Shown: positions 25,170 through 33,382 of the stretch, one piece after another
Numbering within the stretch: the first letter of the stretch is position 1
Layout: each line of letters starts with the position of its first letter
From: Oceanispirochaeta sp. M1
GTDB lineage: Bacteria; Spirochaetota; Spirochaetia; DSM-2461
DNA: 64,000 nt
NCBI RefSeq assembly: GCF_003346715.1
Contig: NZ_QQPQ01000009.1
Span: forward strand, 120,746-184,745
Direction of reading: 5' to 3'
Made by a program: the position numbers and the translations under genes
Notes under the pieces: generated by a model
Database searches by the model: none
Told to the model about the DNA's origin: nothing
The model's input: the letters and a program-made list of their open reading frames with translations, nothing else

Positions 25170-26323
25170 AACCCGGCCGGTAATGGTTTGGAGAGTTTTC
25201 CTAAAATAACTGGAGAAGCAGCTCCTGTTGCCTGTGGTTCATTTCCGGGAATATCCAGCATATAATAGAGACCCAAAAGAGCAAAAGCTGCGGCCTCTTT
25301 AAAATCACTACTGATTCCGTCATCATCACCACTGATTATTTTGCATTCAGGAAGCTCCGCTCGAAGGGTGCTCATAATGATAGGATTATGTACCCCGCCT
25401 CCACTGACTACGACTGTACCAGGCAATTCAGAGAGGTAACTCCTATAACTTCCTGCAATAGTCTTTCCAGTAAATACGGCTGCCGTATGAAGAACATCTT
25501 TAAAATCCAGAGAATTATCCAACGGATAATCTTCGAAGAAACGAGTACCGAAGAGCTCTCGTCCTGTTGTTTTTGGAGGGCTCTCCCTAAGATAAGGGTG
25601 ATTCATCCACTCTTCCAGAAGTGAAGGAATAACAGTCCCTGTCAGGGCAATCTCCCCATCCTTATCATAATGCTTTTCTCCATTGCTATGATGCTCAACA
25701 AGCTGATCCAGAATCATGTTTCCCGGACCGGTATCGAAGGCAAGAATACTGTCATTACTGACAAAACTTACGTTGCCGATCCCCCCTATGTTCTGAAAAG
25801 CGGAAGTTCCTTCATATTTATCTGCCAGTATACGGTCCAGAAAAGGTACAAAAGGTGCTCCTTCCCCACCGGCAGCCATATCAGCCGGTCTGAAATCACT
25901 GACTGTGGGAATTGCAGTTCTCTGAGCAATGATTGATCCTTCTCCGATCTGCAGAGTACCGTTTACATTCTGCGAACAGAATTCTTCCTTTTTACCGATA
26001 TGGAACATAGTCTGACCATGGGATCCAATGACAGTGACATCTGCGGCTTTTATCCCTGTTTGAACTAAAAGCCGATTCACACAGTCTCCGTAAAGTTCTC
26101 CCAGACGCATATTAAGGAGAGTCAGCCGATGAAGGGCATTCTTTACTCCTGCCATCTGAAGAATGATTTCATCACGAAGGGGTTTATCTATAGGATAGGT
26201 TTCAGCATGAATCATCTTAATATTGGGAATTCCCTGCCGGAATTGGATTTTGAACAATCCGGTATCCACTCCATCAACGGAAGTACCCGACATTATTCCT
26301 ACACAAATGTATTCTTTATTCAT
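25166..26323 (-). CDS. anmK: Anhydro-N-acetylmuramic acid kinase
   Basis: Kinase of 385 residues that opens the 1,6-anhydro ring of anhMurNAc with ATP, giving MurNAc-6-phosphate for MurQ. Hallmarks are the N-terminal IMSGTSVDGVD phosphate loop, GSHGQTMFH, NIGGIGNVSFV, AFDTGPGNMILD and VVSGGGVHNPIIM. An upstream TTG frame to 26365 is possible, but ATG 26323 gives the family start. A near-consensus promoter ends 6 nt before this ATG, so the mRNA is probably leaderless. It heads an operon with the serine hydrolase. Confidence 0.94.
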   Translation of the reverse strand: MNKEYICVGIMSGTSVDGVDTGLFKIQFRQGIPNIKMIHAETYPIDKPLRDEIILQMAGVKNALHRLTLLNMRLGELYGDCVNRLLVQTGIKAADVTVIGSHGQTMFHIGKKEEFCSQNVNGTLQIGEGSIIAQRTAIPTVSDFRPADMAAGGEGAPFVPFLDRILADKYEGTSAFQNIGGIGNVSFVSNDSILAFDTGPGNMILDQLVEHHSNGEKHYDKDGEIALTGTVIPSLLEEWMNHPYLRESPPKTTGRELFGTRFFEDYPLDNSLDFKDVLHTAAVFTGKTIAGSYRSYLSELPGTVVVSGGGVHNPIIMSTLRAELPECKIISGDDDGISSDFKEAAAFALLGLYYMLDIPGNEPQATGAASPVILGKLSKPLPAGL

Positions 26324-26329
26324 AACTGT

Positions 26330-26358
26330 ATTATGATCCTCCTCTGAAATCTTGTCAA
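26330..26358 (-). promoter_or_regulatory. Near-consensus promoter giving a leaderless anmK mRNA
   Basis: Minus strand TTGACA (26358-26353), a 17-nt spacer and CATAAT (26335-26330), matching 6/6 and 5/6. Six bases separate the -10 box from the ATG at 26323. A GAGGAGG sequence in the spacer is too far (14 nt) from the ATG to be its ribosome site and would not be transcribed. Confidence 0.7.
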
Positions 26359-26363
26359 AACAC

Positions 26364-26441
26364 AATTAAAAATATTTTTCAGCAAAGAGAGCTATTGTTG
26401 AAAATAATTTTATTGACTGAAAAAATGATGGGTCGTATACT
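26364..26441. promoter_or_regulatory. Two RpiR-type sites and the promoter of the ABC importer
   Basis: Minus-strand TGAAAAATATTTTTAATT (26381-26364) lies just upstream of the anmK -35 box. TGAAAATAATTTTATT (26399-26414) touches the importer's -35 box. The importer promoter is TTGACT (26413-26418), 17 nt, TATACT (26436-26441). Both sites resemble the two before murQ. Confidence 0.5.
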
Positions 26442-26464
26442 CAAGAGAATAATGGAGGAATTTC

Positions 26465-27694
26465 ATGAAAAAAATACTCGTTCTATTTTTAATGGTCACC
26501 ATTCTCCCCTGCCTGGCATTCGCCAAAGGAGAACAGGAAGAAGCCACTCCCGAGAAACTGGTTTATCTGACAGCCAGCTGGGGTGCTCCCTCTCAGGAAC
26601 TGCTTGATAAATTTGAAGCCGAAACAGGCATCAAAGTGGAAGTATCATCTCTGAAGGAAACGGATCTTCGAAATAAAGTAATGACAGCGGCGGCCGGAAA
26701 AGCCAGCCCTGCAGATGTCATTTTTACAGGTGTGAGCAACTTCGGTGTTTTCGGACATGCAGGGATTTTGAAACCCTTAAACGACTATATTGATCAGAGC
26801 ATATTTGACAGCGTTATTGGCCAGCAGTTTTTCCAGATAGATGGAGAGACTTATTGTGTACCCATGTACCAGCAGATGGTTATGATCGATTACGATAAAG
26901 CTGCTCTTAAAAAAATAGGATTAAACGGCTCAGATATTAAGTCATGGGATGATTTTGAGGATGCAGCTCTCAAGCTGAAATCTGAAGGGATTATGGAGTA
27001 TCCCCTTGCTTTTGCAGTACGCCACTGGTCATGGTACCTTATGGCCTTATCTCAGGGAAGTACCCTTTTTGATGCCGACGGTAATCCAACATTCAACGAT
27101 CCTTCCGATCCCGGATACGGTGCATTCATTCAGCTGATGCGCTATTTTGAAGAAGGACTCATCTCACCAGAAAGACTGACATCCCCCAACGCTCATCCAT
27201 CATTCTGGGCAGGACAGGCAGCCTTTCATCAGGCTTGGCAGGGATCTCTGGCAATTGCAAATAATCCCGAAAAATCAACAATTGCTCCCAATGCGGATTA
27301 TCTTCTCCAGCCTGATCAGCACTATACATGGAGTCTGCCGGCAGGTCTCGGTATATCCGCTTATACAAAATATCCCAAAGCATCCCGCATGTTGATTGAG
27401 TTCCTGATTTCTGAAGAGGTTCAGAAATTCGGATATGAAGCGAACGGTATGTTCCCCGCTCTGATAAGTCTCTTTGAAGACCTTGGCAACAGCGGTCAGA
27501 TCGAAGGCTGGGAAGTTATGTCTGAACAGGCAAAATACCTTGTACCCCTTCCTTATAACACACCCTGGTTTGCCGAGTTTGAAACAGAATTGAAAGAGGT
27601 TATGATCAGTGTAGCCCGTAAGGAAATCAGTGCTGAACAGGCCATTGATGACCTTGCAGCGTTCCAGCAGGAACTGAAAAAAGAATACGAATAA
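26465..27694 (+). CDS. ABC sugar importer, solute-binding protein (family 1), MurNAc locus
   Basis: Exported binding protein of 409 residues. The signal peptide runs to about LAFA, cleaved before KGEQEEA. The mature part has the family-1 fold (LVYLTASWGAPSQELLDKFEAETGIKVEV; ADVIFTGVSNFGVF; VPMYQQMVMIDYDKAALKKIG; AGQAAFHQAWQGS). TGGAGGA precedes the ATG. Sited between anmK and the murR-like gene with two permeases, it likely captures MurNAc, anhydro-MurNAc or a muropeptide; a general oligosaccharide cannot be excluded. No ATPase gene is present, so a shared MsmX-like ATPase encoded elsewhere is expected. Confidence 0.85.
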   Translation: MKKILVLFLMVTILPCLAFAKGEQEEATPEKLVYLTASWGAPSQELLDKFEAETGIKVEVSSLKETDLRNKVMTAAAGKASPADVIFTGVSNFGVFGHAGILKPLNDYIDQSIFDSVIGQQFFQIDGETYCVPMYQQMVMIDYDKAALKKIGLNGSDIKSWDDFEDAALKLKSEGIMEYPLAFAVRHWSWYLMALSQGSTLFDADGNPTFNDPSDPGYGAFIQLMRYFEEGLISPERLTSPNAHPSFWAGQAAFHQAWQGSLAIANNPEKSTIAPNADYLLQPDQHYTWSLPAGLGISAYTKYPKASRMLIEFLISEEVQKFGYEANGMFPALISLFEDLGNSGQIEGWEVMSEQAKYLVPLPYNTPWFAEFETELKEVMISVARKEISAEQAIDDLAAFQQELKKEYE

Positions 27695-27719
27695 TAAATA
27701 TTTTATACTGAACTATATT

Positions 27720-27744
27720 ACCGGGCCTCAGGGTCCGGTTTTTT
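27720..27744 (+). terminator. Intercistronic terminator/attenuator after the binding-protein gene
   Basis: ACCGGGCC-TCAG-GGTCCGGT forms an 8-bp stem with a 4-nt loop (one G-T pair), followed by TTTTTT. Partial read-through would give more binding protein than permease. Confidence 0.85.
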
Positions 27745-27770
27745 AAAGCTGAACGAAGAGAGGTCATAAT

Positions 27771-28661
27771 TTGCAGAATAAAATATCCCGATGGATGGAC
27801 AATAAAACCCATCTGGCTTTCACAATACTTATACCATCAATGATATTGCTTCTGGCCTTTGCCTATATTCCGGCAATTTACTCTCTCCGGTTCAGCTTTA
27901 TGAAGTACAACATTAAAATGCCTAATAAAATCCACTTTAATGGTATTGAAAACTATATATACATATTAAAGGATTCATCTTTTCAAAATGCCGTAATCAG
28001 AGTCATATATTTTATGATTGTATCGACTACTTCGGTTCTAGCTGTGGCTATGCTTTTTGCTCAGGTTCTCAGTCAGGAATTCCCTATGAGAGGCTTCCTG
28101 AGGGCTGCAATCATCATACCCTGGGCCATCCCTCCTGTAGTAAACGGACATCTATGGAAATGGATTTTCAATGGAGAATATGGAGCCTTTAACGGTCTGC
28201 TTTACCAATTAGGAATAATAGATGAATACCATTTCTGGCTCACAAATCCGACTGTGGCTCTGAATATTGCGGTATTCATATTTGTTTGGCGTTATGTTCC
28301 CTTTGTTACAATTCTATTCCTGGGAGTGTTACAATCCATCCCCCTTCAGTTATATGAGGCAGCCAAGGTGGATGGGGCTGGTGCAATCCGCCGGTTTTTC
28401 TATATAACCCTCGGGTCTATGAAAAGGATCAGCGTTATTGCTGTAGTCCTGACCCTGATTGCCTCTTTTTCCGTATTTGACGGAATCTATGCACTTATGG
28501 AATTTGATGAAGCCACCAAGACTCCGATGATTTACAACTACCAAATGACATTTGAGATGGGGCGCTTCGGCAGAGGTTCAGCCATGGCTTACCTGGTGGG
28601 ACTATTCCTTTTTTCTCTGACCTTTGTGTACATAAGAATGAGCCTGAAGGAGGATAAGTGA
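27771..28661 (+). CDS. ABC sugar importer permease 1, MurNAc locus
   Basis: Inner-membrane permease of 296 residues, MalF/UgpA type, with six hydrophobic segments. The cytoplasmic coupling loop is LYEAAKVDGAGAIRRFFYITLGSM, the EAA motif that docks the ATPase. It begins with TTG at 27771, which has GAGAGG 8 nt upstream; ATG 27795 is an alternative. The stop overlaps the next permease start. Confidence 0.88.
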   Translation: MQNKISRWMDNKTHLAFTILIPSMILLLAFAYIPAIYSLRFSFMKYNIKMPNKIHFNGIENYIYILKDSSFQNAVIRVIYFMIVSTTSVLAVAMLFAQVLSQEFPMRGFLRAAIIIPWAIPPVVNGHLWKWIFNGEYGAFNGLLYQLGIIDEYHFWLTNPTVALNIAVFIFVWRYVPFVTILFLGVLQSIPLQLYEAAKVDGAGAIRRFFYITLGSMKRISVIAVVLTLIASFSVFDGIYALMEFDEATKTPMIYNYQMTFEMGRFGRGSAMAYLVGLFLFSLTFVYIRMSLKEDK

Positions 28662-29530
28662 TGAAAAAGAAAAAACTCCCATTTCAGATTCTCCTCTATT
28701 TTCTGATATTGTTTATACTCTTCTGGACTCTGGCACCAATCCTCTGGATTGTCATTTCATCCATATCTCCAAGAACAGAACTCTATTCTGTCCCCCCACA
28801 CTGGATACCGAAAGAACCGACACTGCAGGCCTATGACAAAGTACTTATATCAGGAGAGGGATTCAGAGGCGGTGGTGGAATCAGTGCGGCCACACTGTTT
28901 AGAACCGGAATCTATAATTCCCTGTATATCTCTATCTCTACAACATTGATGGTCATGTTCTTTGCTCCCTTGCTGGGCTATGCCTTTTCAAGACTGGATT
29001 TTCCGGGAAAGAATTTATTCTTCCTGGCTATTATAGGGATCATTGCCCTTCCTGGTTGGCCGGTGTTGATTGGACTTTTCAGCCAGTTCAGTTATCTGGG
29101 ACTTCTTGATACAAAAGGGGGACTGATCCTTCTCTCTTTTACATTCCGGCTACCCTTTGAAACCTGGTTTATGAAGGGCTATTTTGAATCGGTTCCCCAG
29201 GAAGTTGAAGATGCAGCCAGAATCGACGGATGCACACATTTACAGACTCTTTTCCGTATAAGCCTGCAGATGGTAAAACCGGGGCTTATTGCCGTAACGA
29301 TAATATCTTTTTTACATACATGGAACATGTTTGCGGCTCCTCTTGTATTGACCTATACCCTCAAGTCGAAGCCCTTGACCGTGACCATGACAGAATTTAT
29401 AGGGCAATACTATGTGCACTGGGATCTCATGTCCGCAGCCACGATTCTTGCCATTATTCCTCCTGTTCTGATTGTTGTCCTGTTCCAGAGATATATAATC
29501 AGGGGATTATCTGCAGGAGCTATTAAATAG
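28661..29530 (+). CDS. ABC sugar importer permease 2, MurNAc locus
   Basis: Inner-membrane permease of 289 residues, MalG/UgpE type, with six hydrophobic segments and the EAA loop (PQEVEDAARIDGCTHLQTLFRISLQMVKPG). AAGGAGG stands 7 nt before ATG 28661, so a GTG at 28658 is less likely. It completes the importer except for the ATPase and ends in a hairpin shared with the convergent regulator gene. Confidence 0.88.
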   Translation: MKKKKLPFQILLYFLILFILFWTLAPILWIVISSISPRTELYSVPPHWIPKEPTLQAYDKVLISGEGFRGGGGISAATLFRTGIYNSLYISISTTLMVMFFAPLLGYAFSRLDFPGKNLFFLAIIGIIALPGWPVLIGLFSQFSYLGLLDTKGGLILLSFTFRLPFETWFMKGYFESVPQEVEDAARIDGCTHLQTLFRISLQMVKPGLIAVTIISFLHTWNMFAAPLVLTYTLKSKPLTVTMTEFIGQYYVHWDLMSAATILAIIPPVLIVVLFQRYIIRGLSAGAIK

Positions 29531-29535
29531 AGGAA

Positions 29536-29570
29536 GGATGAAAGAGAACCAATTTCAGAATCTTTCATCC
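29536..29570. terminator. Hairpin between convergent permease and RpiR genes
   Basis: GGATGAAAGA (29536-29545) and TCTTTCATCC (29561-29570) form a perfect 10-bp stem with a 15-nt loop, overlapping the last codons of the regulator gene. There is no long T run on either strand, so it may protect 3' ends rather than terminate alone. Confidence 0.55.
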
Positions 29571-30406
29571 AGAAGAGCCTGTCTTGTGGTATCCAGGTTA
29601 TCCTGAAAACGGCCGGGATCGGCAGAACTGATCATTGAAAACAAAATATCAATTACTGTGAGCTGTGCAATACGGGAAGTCATAGCGGCTTCCCTGATAA
29701 GGGATTCATTCATCGGTGTAAAAAGGTTGATGCTGCAGAGTTCCTCAAGGGTATTTGCCCCATAACGGGTCAATGAGATTGAGGGAACTCCGTTTTTTAC
29801 AGCCTCCTGAACCGCTTTAATAACTTCTCTTGTTTCTCCTGAATAGGAAATGGCAAGAAAACAGTCTCTTTCACTAAGAGAGCAGGCAGAGGTTATCTGC
29901 ATATGAGAATCCCCTACATAAGATACACTCAGTCCAATACGGCAGAGTTTCTGATAAAGATCCTGTCCAACAATACCAGAGGCTCCCAGGCCATAAATAT
30001 CAATACGCCTGCTGTTGAGGATAATTCTGGATGCCTCCTGCAGTGCCTCTACGTCCAGAACACTCTCTATGCTCTGCAGGGCAACTATATGATTTTCGAT
30101 AATTGTAGACTGAAGTTCACCAGGAGAGAGATCTTTCCTTGTGGAGCTGCTGCTTGTCCTGTCCTGTTCCCGGCTTATATCCATGGCGATACGAAGTTTA
30201 AGCTCTTTATATCCCTTCATGTTCAGTCGTTTGCACAGGCGCACGATTCCTGCCGGACTGCCACCGCATTCAATGGCGAGTTCAGAAATATTAAGTACCA
30301 TAAGCTTCTGCGGTTCTTTCAGAATAAAGTCGGCTATCTGCTTTTCACCCGTAGACATGGTGTGAAGGGATTCTTTTAGAATGACTAGACCGCTCTGCAG
30401 CTTCAT
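29555..30406 (-). CDS. RpiR-family regulator, MurR-like
   Basis: Regulator of 283 residues: an N-terminal RpiR helix-turn-helix (STGEKQIADFILKEPQKLMVLNISELAIECGGSPAGIVRLCKRLNMKGYKELKLR) and a C-terminal SIS domain that binds phosphosugars (RIDIYGLGASGIVGQDLYQKL; FLAISYSGETREVIKAVQEA). E. coli MurR, which senses MurNAc-6-P, has this architecture. The frame is open to 30463, but ATG 30406 has AGGAG 6 nt upstream. Lying beside murQ, anmK and the importer, it is the natural candidate for binding the TGAAAATA-type dyads upstream of them. Confidence 0.87.
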   Translation of the reverse strand: MKLQSGLVILKESLHTMSTGEKQIADFILKEPQKLMVLNISELAIECGGSPAGIVRLCKRLNMKGYKELKLRIAMDISREQDRTSSSSTRKDLSPGELQSTIIENHIVALQSIESVLDVEALQEASRIILNSRRIDIYGLGASGIVGQDLYQKLCRIGLSVSYVGDSHMQITSACSLSERDCFLAISYSGETREVIKAVQEAVKNGVPSISLTRYGANTLEELCSINLFTPMNESLIREAAMTSRIAQLTVIDILFSMISSADPGRFQDNLDTTRQALLDERF

Positions 30407-30456
30407 GTATGCTCCTGAAAATGACCGACATCGGAAAGACTGCCAATGTCTCCATT

Positions 30457-30487
30457 TTGACATAAAAAAGGAAATATTGCATATAAT
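30457..30487 (+). promoter_or_regulatory. Possible promoter of the epimerase operon
   Basis: TTGACA (30457-30462) and TATAAT (30482-30487) are both perfect hexamers, but the spacer is 19 nt, longer than usual, which may mean a weak or activator-dependent promoter. Confidence 0.4.
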
Positions 30488-30511
30488 TTATAATACGAAT
30501 AAGGAAACATC

Positions 30512-31564
30512 ATGACCATCAGCCAGATACGAATAGAAGAAAAATCATTTCCTCTCAAAGTTCCATTCATAACCTCTCTGCGGAGAGTGGATTGTATTGA
30601 AGCAATCCATCTCATCTTAGAGACAGATGATGGAATACATGCTGTAGGAGCTGCAGCTCCTTTGAAGGCAATAACCGGAGAAGACAGAGAATCCATTATA
30701 AAAGGAATACAAAGCCTATTTGGAAGATTTCTTAACCGACCGCTAAATAGTGCAGAGGAAGAGCTTGATCTGCTACAGCAATTAACTGAAACAGGTCCCG
30801 GCCCTAAGGGAGCAATGGACATGGCTCTTCATGACCTGTACAGCAGAGCGGCAGGACTTCCTCTTTACGCTTATCTTGGTGGAAAATCAGGCAGCATCAT
30901 CTCTGATCTGACAATATCACTGAACAATGCTGATCAGATGGTTTTAGATTCCCGAAAAGCTGAGGCTGAAGGCTTTCAGACATTGAAGATCAAGCTGGGA
31001 GGTTCACTGGAAGACGATCTGAACCGATTCAGGAAAATATCACATGCTGTGGGATGCAATCTCAGAATAGATGCTAATCAGGGTTGGAGTATTGAAGACA
31101 GCCTGACATTTATGGATCGCTGTGAAAAGGAGAAGCTCTCCATAGACCTCCTTGAACAGCCGCTGACGGCGAAAGACCTGAAAGGAATGGCCTATATAAG
31201 AAAAAGGATAAACTGCCCTCTTGCTGCTGATGAATCAGTATTCACCCTGGACGACGCAAAGAGAATCATTGATTGTGAAGGGGCAGATATAATTAATGTA
31301 AAACTCCTTAAATGTGGAGGGATAAGTCAGGCAAAAAGGATTCTCAACCTGGCAGAATCAGAGGGTCTGGAATGCATGATGGGATGCATGATGGAGAGCC
31401 CTATAGGTATATCAGCGGCTCTTCACTTAACTGCCGCCTCCCCCGTGATAAGCTATTACGATCTGGATGTCCCCTATCTTCTAAATGAGATTCCTCAAAA
31501 TTATGGATTCAGGAACCAGGGTATAAAACTATCTGTCAAAGAAACAGCTGGCTTCTATGACTGA
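30512..31564 (+). CDS. Dipeptide epimerase (L-Ala-D/L-Glu epimerase-like), enolase superfamily
   Basis: Enolase-superfamily enzyme of 350 residues in the muconate-lactonizing/dipeptide-epimerase group. Visible are the capping domain, the catalytic K-x-K (FQTLKIKLGG), metal ligands D (LRIDANQGW), E (LLEQPL) and D (LAADESVF), and the second catalytic lysine (INVKLLKCGG). L-Ala-D/L-Glu epimerases take part in use of murein peptides, which suits the neighbouring murQ and anmK. Ribosome site AAGGA. It overlaps the next gene by 8 bp. Confidence 0.85.
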   Translation: MTISQIRIEEKSFPLKVPFITSLRRVDCIEAIHLILETDDGIHAVGAAAPLKAITGEDRESIIKGIQSLFGRFLNRPLNSAEEELDLLQQLTETGPGPKGAMDMALHDLYSRAAGLPLYAYLGGKSGSIISDLTISLNNADQMVLDSRKAEAEGFQTLKIKLGGSLEDDLNRFRKISHAVGCNLRIDANQGWSIEDSLTFMDRCEKEKLSIDLLEQPLTAKDLKGMAYIRKRINCPLAADESVFTLDDAKRIIDCEGADIINVKLLKCGGISQAKRILNLAESEGLECMMGCMMESPIGISAALHLTAASPVISYYDLDVPYLLNEIPQNYGFRNQGIKLSVKETAGFYD

Positions 31565-32711
31565 AATAGAAAGCGCCTTTAACGAGATATTCCAGGACAG
31601 CCTGAACAGCTCCTTCCGCCCTGATTTTTCCCTGATAAAACAGCAGGAAAGATCTGTCTGCCTCATAGACTCGGATTCTGAGGTTTTTTATAAAGCCTGC
31701 CATCTGGCGGGCATATCTAAAGACTGGATTCCAGGACTGCATTCAGCCGTCATGATGATTAAAAATAACAGGAAGCTCTTTACGGTTTATCGCTATGCCG
31801 TTGAACTGCTGCTTAACAACATTGAGCAGTATGATGCCAGACTGTTCAGAAACTGGCCCGACCCTGTTATTCAAATGAAAGATTCGGCTCCTTTATTCTA
31901 TCTGCTTCTTTCTCTGGAAACTGTCCCGATAATACGGGCTGTACATCTGAAGATGGGAATTTCAGACAGGATCAGCAGAGATAGTTGTACAGGGATCGGA
32001 TCCAAGGCAGAGGATTACTATTTTTTGAACGAACATCCGGGAATGATGAAGAAATCCATTTACTGGTTTCAGAATCTTATTCAGGGAAGGTTATTCCGCT
32101 GCGGCCGACTTGAATTCATGCTCAAGGAGATAGAACCTGATCTGTTTGGATACAGGAATCCTATGGATAATGAATTTAGGATTCTGCTTAAATCACCAAC
32201 AACAGAAAAATGGATAAGCCCATCTGTGGATGGAAAAACAGAAATTGAGGCCGACAAGAGTTCTTTTAAAAAATGGAATTGTGTTCTTAAACCAGGGGAC
32301 AAGGTTCTGGATATGCATATACCCGGAGGCGGTGGTTTAACTCTGCATCTGGTAAGAGATTCATTCCAAATGGCCCTGGATTTTTTCGAAGAACTATATC
32401 CCGAAATGGAGATCAAAGGGTTTCAATGCTGTTCCTGGATATTCTCACCCGATCTGGAAAAAATATATCCCGAAGGAGCCAATCTGCTCCTCCTGAAACA
32501 GGCAGTCCATCTATATCCTGTAAGAAGTATGGATGTGGAGGGAATAGGATTCATTCTGGGAACAAGCTCCTGGGATACTGATCAATGTCCTCAGAAAACC
32601 AGTATACAAAGGAATCTGAAACGGCATCTTTTAAAAGGTGGATGCTTCAGAATTGCAGCCATGGTATTATTAAAAGAAGAAATTGAGAATCTTGAAAAAC
32701 AGAAAAGTTAG
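31557..32711 (+). CDS. Acyltransferase-domain protein (NAT_N / GNAT-like C-terminal, DUF5596-type)
   Basis: Protein of 384 residues. The C-terminal half has the pattern of the GNAT-like acyltransferase-domain family once called DUF5596: the segment SIYWFQNLIQGRLFRCGRLEF, then DKVLDMHIPGGGGLT and FQCCSWIFSPDLEKIYPEGANLLL. Its biochemical role is undetermined in my knowledge. It starts inside the epimerase gene (ATG 31557, stop 31564), so the two are translated together. In this locus it may modify or sense a cell-wall-derived amino sugar or peptide, which is only a guess. Confidence 0.65.
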   Translation: MTEIESAFNEIFQDSLNSSFRPDFSLIKQQERSVCLIDSDSEVFYKACHLAGISKDWIPGLHSAVMMIKNNRKLFTVYRYAVELLLNNIEQYDARLFRNWPDPVIQMKDSAPLFYLLLSLETVPIIRAVHLKMGISDRISRDSCTGIGSKAEDYYFLNEHPGMMKKSIYWFQNLIQGRLFRCGRLEFMLKEIEPDLFGYRNPMDNEFRILLKSPTTEKWISPSVDGKTEIEADKSSFKKWNCVLKPGDKVLDMHIPGGGGLTLHLVRDSFQMALDFFEELYPEMEIKGFQCCSWIFSPDLEKIYPEGANLLLLKQAVHLYPVRSMDVEGIGFILGTSSWDTDQCPQKTSIQRNLKRHLLKGGCFRIAAMVLLKEEIENLEKQKS

Positions 32712-32725
32712 TAAAAGGAGATAAT

Positions 32726-33355
32726 ATGAACTCTTTCCTGGAAATTTCTGACTGGAAGAGTGAGCCAAAACTCAACATAATCATCGGTGATAAAGTCATT
32801 ATAGAGACCGATCCCGGAACCGATCTCTGGCAGAGAAGCTTCTACGGTTTTCAAAATGACAATGCCCCCATGCTCCAGACAGAAACAAAGGAAAACTTCA
32901 CATTCAGCTGCAAAGTGGACTTCAATTACAAAAACCGCTTTGATCAATGCGGTGTAATAATCTACCTGGACAGTGAAAACTGGTTTAAAGCCTCTATAGA
33001 ATATGAAAATGAGAGCTTCTCCCGCCTGGGTTCTGTAGTCACAAACATGGGCTATTCCGACTGGGCCACAACAGATATCAGCACACCCTCTTACTGGTAC
33101 TACAGACTAAGCCGTCGGGGACCCGACTTTCTGATAGAATCTTCAACAGATGGAAAAGATTATAGACAGATGAGGGTCTTTCACCTTCATGTTCTGGGAG
33201 AAACAACAAAGGCCATGGGAAAAGCAAACCCTCCCCTCCCCACTGAAAAGGAAGCTTCCTTTGGAATCTATGCCTGCAGCCCCCTTGAATCCTCTTTCAA
33301 GGCTGAGTTTACAGAGATGGAAATAAGCGAATGTCTATGGCAGGCCCATGATTAA
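32726..33355 (+). CDS. DUF1349 domain protein
   Basis: Cytoplasmic protein of 209 residues with a single DUF1349 concanavalin-like beta sandwich (DLWQRSFYGFQNDNAPML; FTFSCKVDFNYKNRFDQCGVIIYLDSENWFKASIEYENESFSRLGSVVTNMGYSDW; WYYRLSRRGPDFLIESSTDG). The family is related to laminin-G-like sugar-binding folds and has no proven reaction. AAAAGGAG precedes the ATG 14 bp after the acyltransferase gene, so it ends the epimerase operon. It may bind a carbohydrate. Confidence 0.82.
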   Translation: MNSFLEISDWKSEPKLNIIIGDKVIIETDPGTDLWQRSFYGFQNDNAPMLQTETKENFTFSCKVDFNYKNRFDQCGVIIYLDSENWFKASIEYENESFSRLGSVVTNMGYSDWATTDISTPSYWYYRLSRRGPDFLIESSTDGKDYRQMRVFHLHVLGETTKAMGKANPPLPTEKEASFGIYACSPLESSFKAEFTEMEISECLWQAHD

Positions 33356-33382
33356 GGTCAATTTCGCTCTGGATGCCATCAT

